This document shows positions 63,237 through 64,000 of a stretch of DNA of 64,000 nt, piece after piece. A model generated the notes under the pieces. That model was not told the origin of the DNA. It saw nothing but the letters and a program-made list of their open reading frames with translations, and did no database searches. Source of the DNA: Hyphomicrobiales bacterium (GTDB lineage Bacteria; Pseudomonadota; Alphaproteobacteria; Rhizobiales; Xanthobacteraceae); NCBI GenBank assembly GCA_021730985.1, contig JAKFYI010000021.1:62001-126000 (forward strand), given 5' to 3'. Positions within the stretch are counted from its first letter, which is position 1. Each line of letters opens with the position of its first letter. Made by a program: the position numbers and the translations under genes.

Positions 63237-63567
63237 TGTCGAGGCCTCCGCCTTTGCGCGCGCGGGAGCGTTCGTTCCCGGCTTCGTGCGACAAGCCTTC
63301 GCTGTCACGGCCGGGGTCCGCCAGTTCTTCGAAGGGGCCAAGTAAATTGTAGAGCCAGAGCAGCGCGGTATAGACGGCCACGCCAGTCGAGGGCTTGCCC
63401 TTCTCTGCATCCATGATGGCGCGCGGACCCGTGCCGATCCTTTCGGCTGCCTCCCCGATCGTGATCTTGCGGCGGATACGGGCCGTGCGCAGGTTCGCCC
63501 CAAGCTTTTTTAAGGCCTGTTCGACAGGGTAAGGAGGGGCATCCTGAAGTTTGTTTTTTGCGACCAT
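63226..63567 (-). CDS. hipB: HipB-like HTH antitoxin
   Basis: This 113-residue protein has an XRE-type helix-turn-helix (about residues 22-70, with RRKITIGEAAERIGTGPRAI as the core) and a polar C-terminal tail that may be disordered, as in HipB, where the tail contacts HipA. It is the likely antitoxin and autorepressor. The 3' end overlaps hipA by 11 nt, implying translational coupling. The ATG lies just downstream of a palindromic operator, so the Shine-Dalgarno region (AAGGTG at 63586-63581, 13 nt away) is partly covered by it. Four operators lie upstream. Confidence 0.85.
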   Translation of the reverse strand: MVAKNKLQDAPPYPVEQALKKLGANLRTARIRRKITIGEAAERIGTGPRAIMDAEKGKPSTGVAVYTALLWLYNLLGPFEELADPGRDSEGLSHEAGNERSRARKGGGLDNEF

Positions 63568-63568
63568 A

Positions 63569-63689
63569 TGCTTTTAAGAGCACCTTAAATGGGTTTATCT
63601 GCTCTCAAGAGCATATCACAAAACAAGGGGCGATGCAATCGAACTGCTCTTAAGAGCATTGTAATGGATATTAGATGCTCTTAAGAGCA
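63569..63689 (-). promoter_or_regulatory. Fourfold palindromic operator array and promoter of hipBA
   Basis: Four copies of TGCTCTTAAGAGCA-type palindromes lie at 63569-63582, 63600-63613 (both with one mismatch), 63645-63658 and 63676-63689 (both perfect). Start-to-start distances are 31, 45 and 31 bp. On the minus strand TTGCAT (63638-63633) and TATGCT (63615-63610) are a -35 and -10 with 17 bp between; the -10 overlaps the second operator. This suggests cooperative repression. Confidence 0.85.
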
Positions 63690-63796
63690 TAAAATTCCGA
63701 AATTAGGACAAGCCGCCCCAATTTACGCGCTCGTGGCCGGACAATTTACGCCTTGTGCCGGGCTTCAAGGGGAGAGGGCGCCGTAGCGCCACCGAA
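63690..63796. other. Gap between hipBA operators and the ugd end
   Basis: This 107-nt region has no ORF. It contains the direct repeat CAATTTACGC at 63719-63728 and 63742-63751, 23 bp apart, and a small hairpin GGCGC-CGTA-GCGCC near 63776-63789 that could stop ugd transcription. The direct repeat may be a scar of an old insertion. Confidence 0.45.
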
Positions 63797-64000
63797 TTAT
63801 CTCTTCGCCGACGGCCGGCCGATGCTCTCATAGACAAAGCCGCGCTGCTCCATGTCCTCGGGCCGATAGATGTTGCGCAGATCGACCAGCACGGGCGACT
63901 TCATCGACCGCTTCAACTGGTCGAGGTCGAGCGCGCGGAACTGCTCCCACTCGGTCACGATGACGAGGGCGTCGGCCTGCTCCGCGCATTCATACGGGCC
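63797..64000 (-). CDS. UDP-glucose 6-dehydrogenase, C-terminal fragment
   Basis: The last 67 codons of a leftward gene are cut by the window edge. The translated end contains PYECAEQADALVIVTEWEQF, LVDLRNIYRPEDM and a closing SIGRPSAKR. This is the C-terminal NAD/UDP-binding part of UDP-glucose/GDP-mannose dehydrogenases, most like UDP-glucose 6-dehydrogenase, which makes UDP-glucuronate for polysaccharides. The catalytic Cys and the Rossmann core lie beyond the edge, so the exact member cannot be settled. Confidence 0.85.
   Translation of the reverse strand, partial: GPYECAEQADALVIVTEWEQFRALDLDQLKRSMKSPVLVDLRNIYRPEDMEQRGFVYESIGRPSAKR

Noticed and set aside
61971..63503. HipA start at 63503 giving a 510-residue protein
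   Set aside because: The extra 89 residues overlap the hipB gene in another frame and lack HipA similarity; ATG 63236 fits the family length.
63569..63689. CRISPR-like array
   Set aside because: Four 14-bp palindromes with unequal short spacers next to a regulator gene are operators, not CRISPR repeats. No cas genes are present.
1..64000. tRNA, rRNA, phage or intact IS element
   Set aside because: No cloverleaf, 3' CCA-type ends, rRNA core motifs, integrase or transposase reading frame was recognised on either strand.

Overview
The window is GC-rich chromosomal DNA of an alphaproteobacterium, most likely of the order Hyphomicrobiales (Rhizobiales) near Bradyrhizobium, Nitrobacter, Pseudolabrys and relatives. 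Supporting signs are the core gene order (rpmH-rnpA-yidC-engB-argB, then dapD-dapE, truA-fmt-def and recR-ybaB-dnaX), a CycM-like anchored cytochrome c, several DUF families common in this group (DUF1036, DUF1194, DUF1176), and many GC-rich palindromic intergenic repeats of rhizobial type. No rRNA, tRNA, intact transposon or CRISPR array was seen. One structured RNA is clear: the 4.5S signal recognition particle RNA upstream of dnaX.

Layout. 1-11.6 kb: ribosome and membrane-biogenesis genes (rpmH, rnpA, yidC, engB), arginine (argB) and lysine/diaminopimelate genes (dapD, dapE), and small conserved proteins. 11.6-13.7 kb: two Bug/TctC-type solute receptors without transporter subunits. 13.8-16.5 kb: a leftward def-fmt-GNAT-truA operon. 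16.6-19.2 kb: rmuC and an AmpG-like permease. 19.4-23.0 kb: a leftward ffs-dnaX-ybaB-recR-DUF1176 set. 23.1-27.8 kb: HIT protein, amidohydrolase, NudC, PfkB kinase and an Lrp/AsnC regulator. 27.8-39.8 kb: a complete tad/cpa (Flp type IVb pilus) locus. The flp-cpaABCDEF-tadBC genes run rightward. A stand-alone secretin N-domain protein, two TadE-like pseudopilins and a TadD-like TPR lipoprotein run leftward. 40.0-44.0 kb: M17 aminopeptidase, NlpC/P60 hydrolase, thiol oxidoreductase and a hydroxyacid dehydrogenase. 44.0-51.9 kb: a yej-type peptide ABC transporter with two tandem binding proteins. 52-58.9 kb: cytochrome c, kdsB, pheA, an enol-lactonase-like hydrolase, aldo/keto reductase, phosphomannomutase and an aspartic protease. 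59.1 kb: a second, unlinked Flp pilin gene. 59.4-61.9 kb: hrpB helicase. 62.0-63.7 kb: a hipBA-type toxin-antitoxin operon. 63.8 kb to the end: the C-terminus of a UDP-glucose dehydrogenase.

The features most worth a second look are these. The hipBA promoter carries four copies of the palindrome TGCTCTTAAGAGCA in a symmetric 31/45/31-bp array. A 101-bp palindromic repeat is inserted in frame inside hrpB. The distant second Flp pilin has a mature peptide differing at one residue from the tad-locus pilin despite many synonymous differences. A secretin N-domain protein is detached from the secretin. CtrA-like boxes lie upstream of both pilus transcription units. A strong inverted repeat covers the lrp/asnC-type promoter. 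All assignments come from reading sequence and known family motifs; no database search was run.
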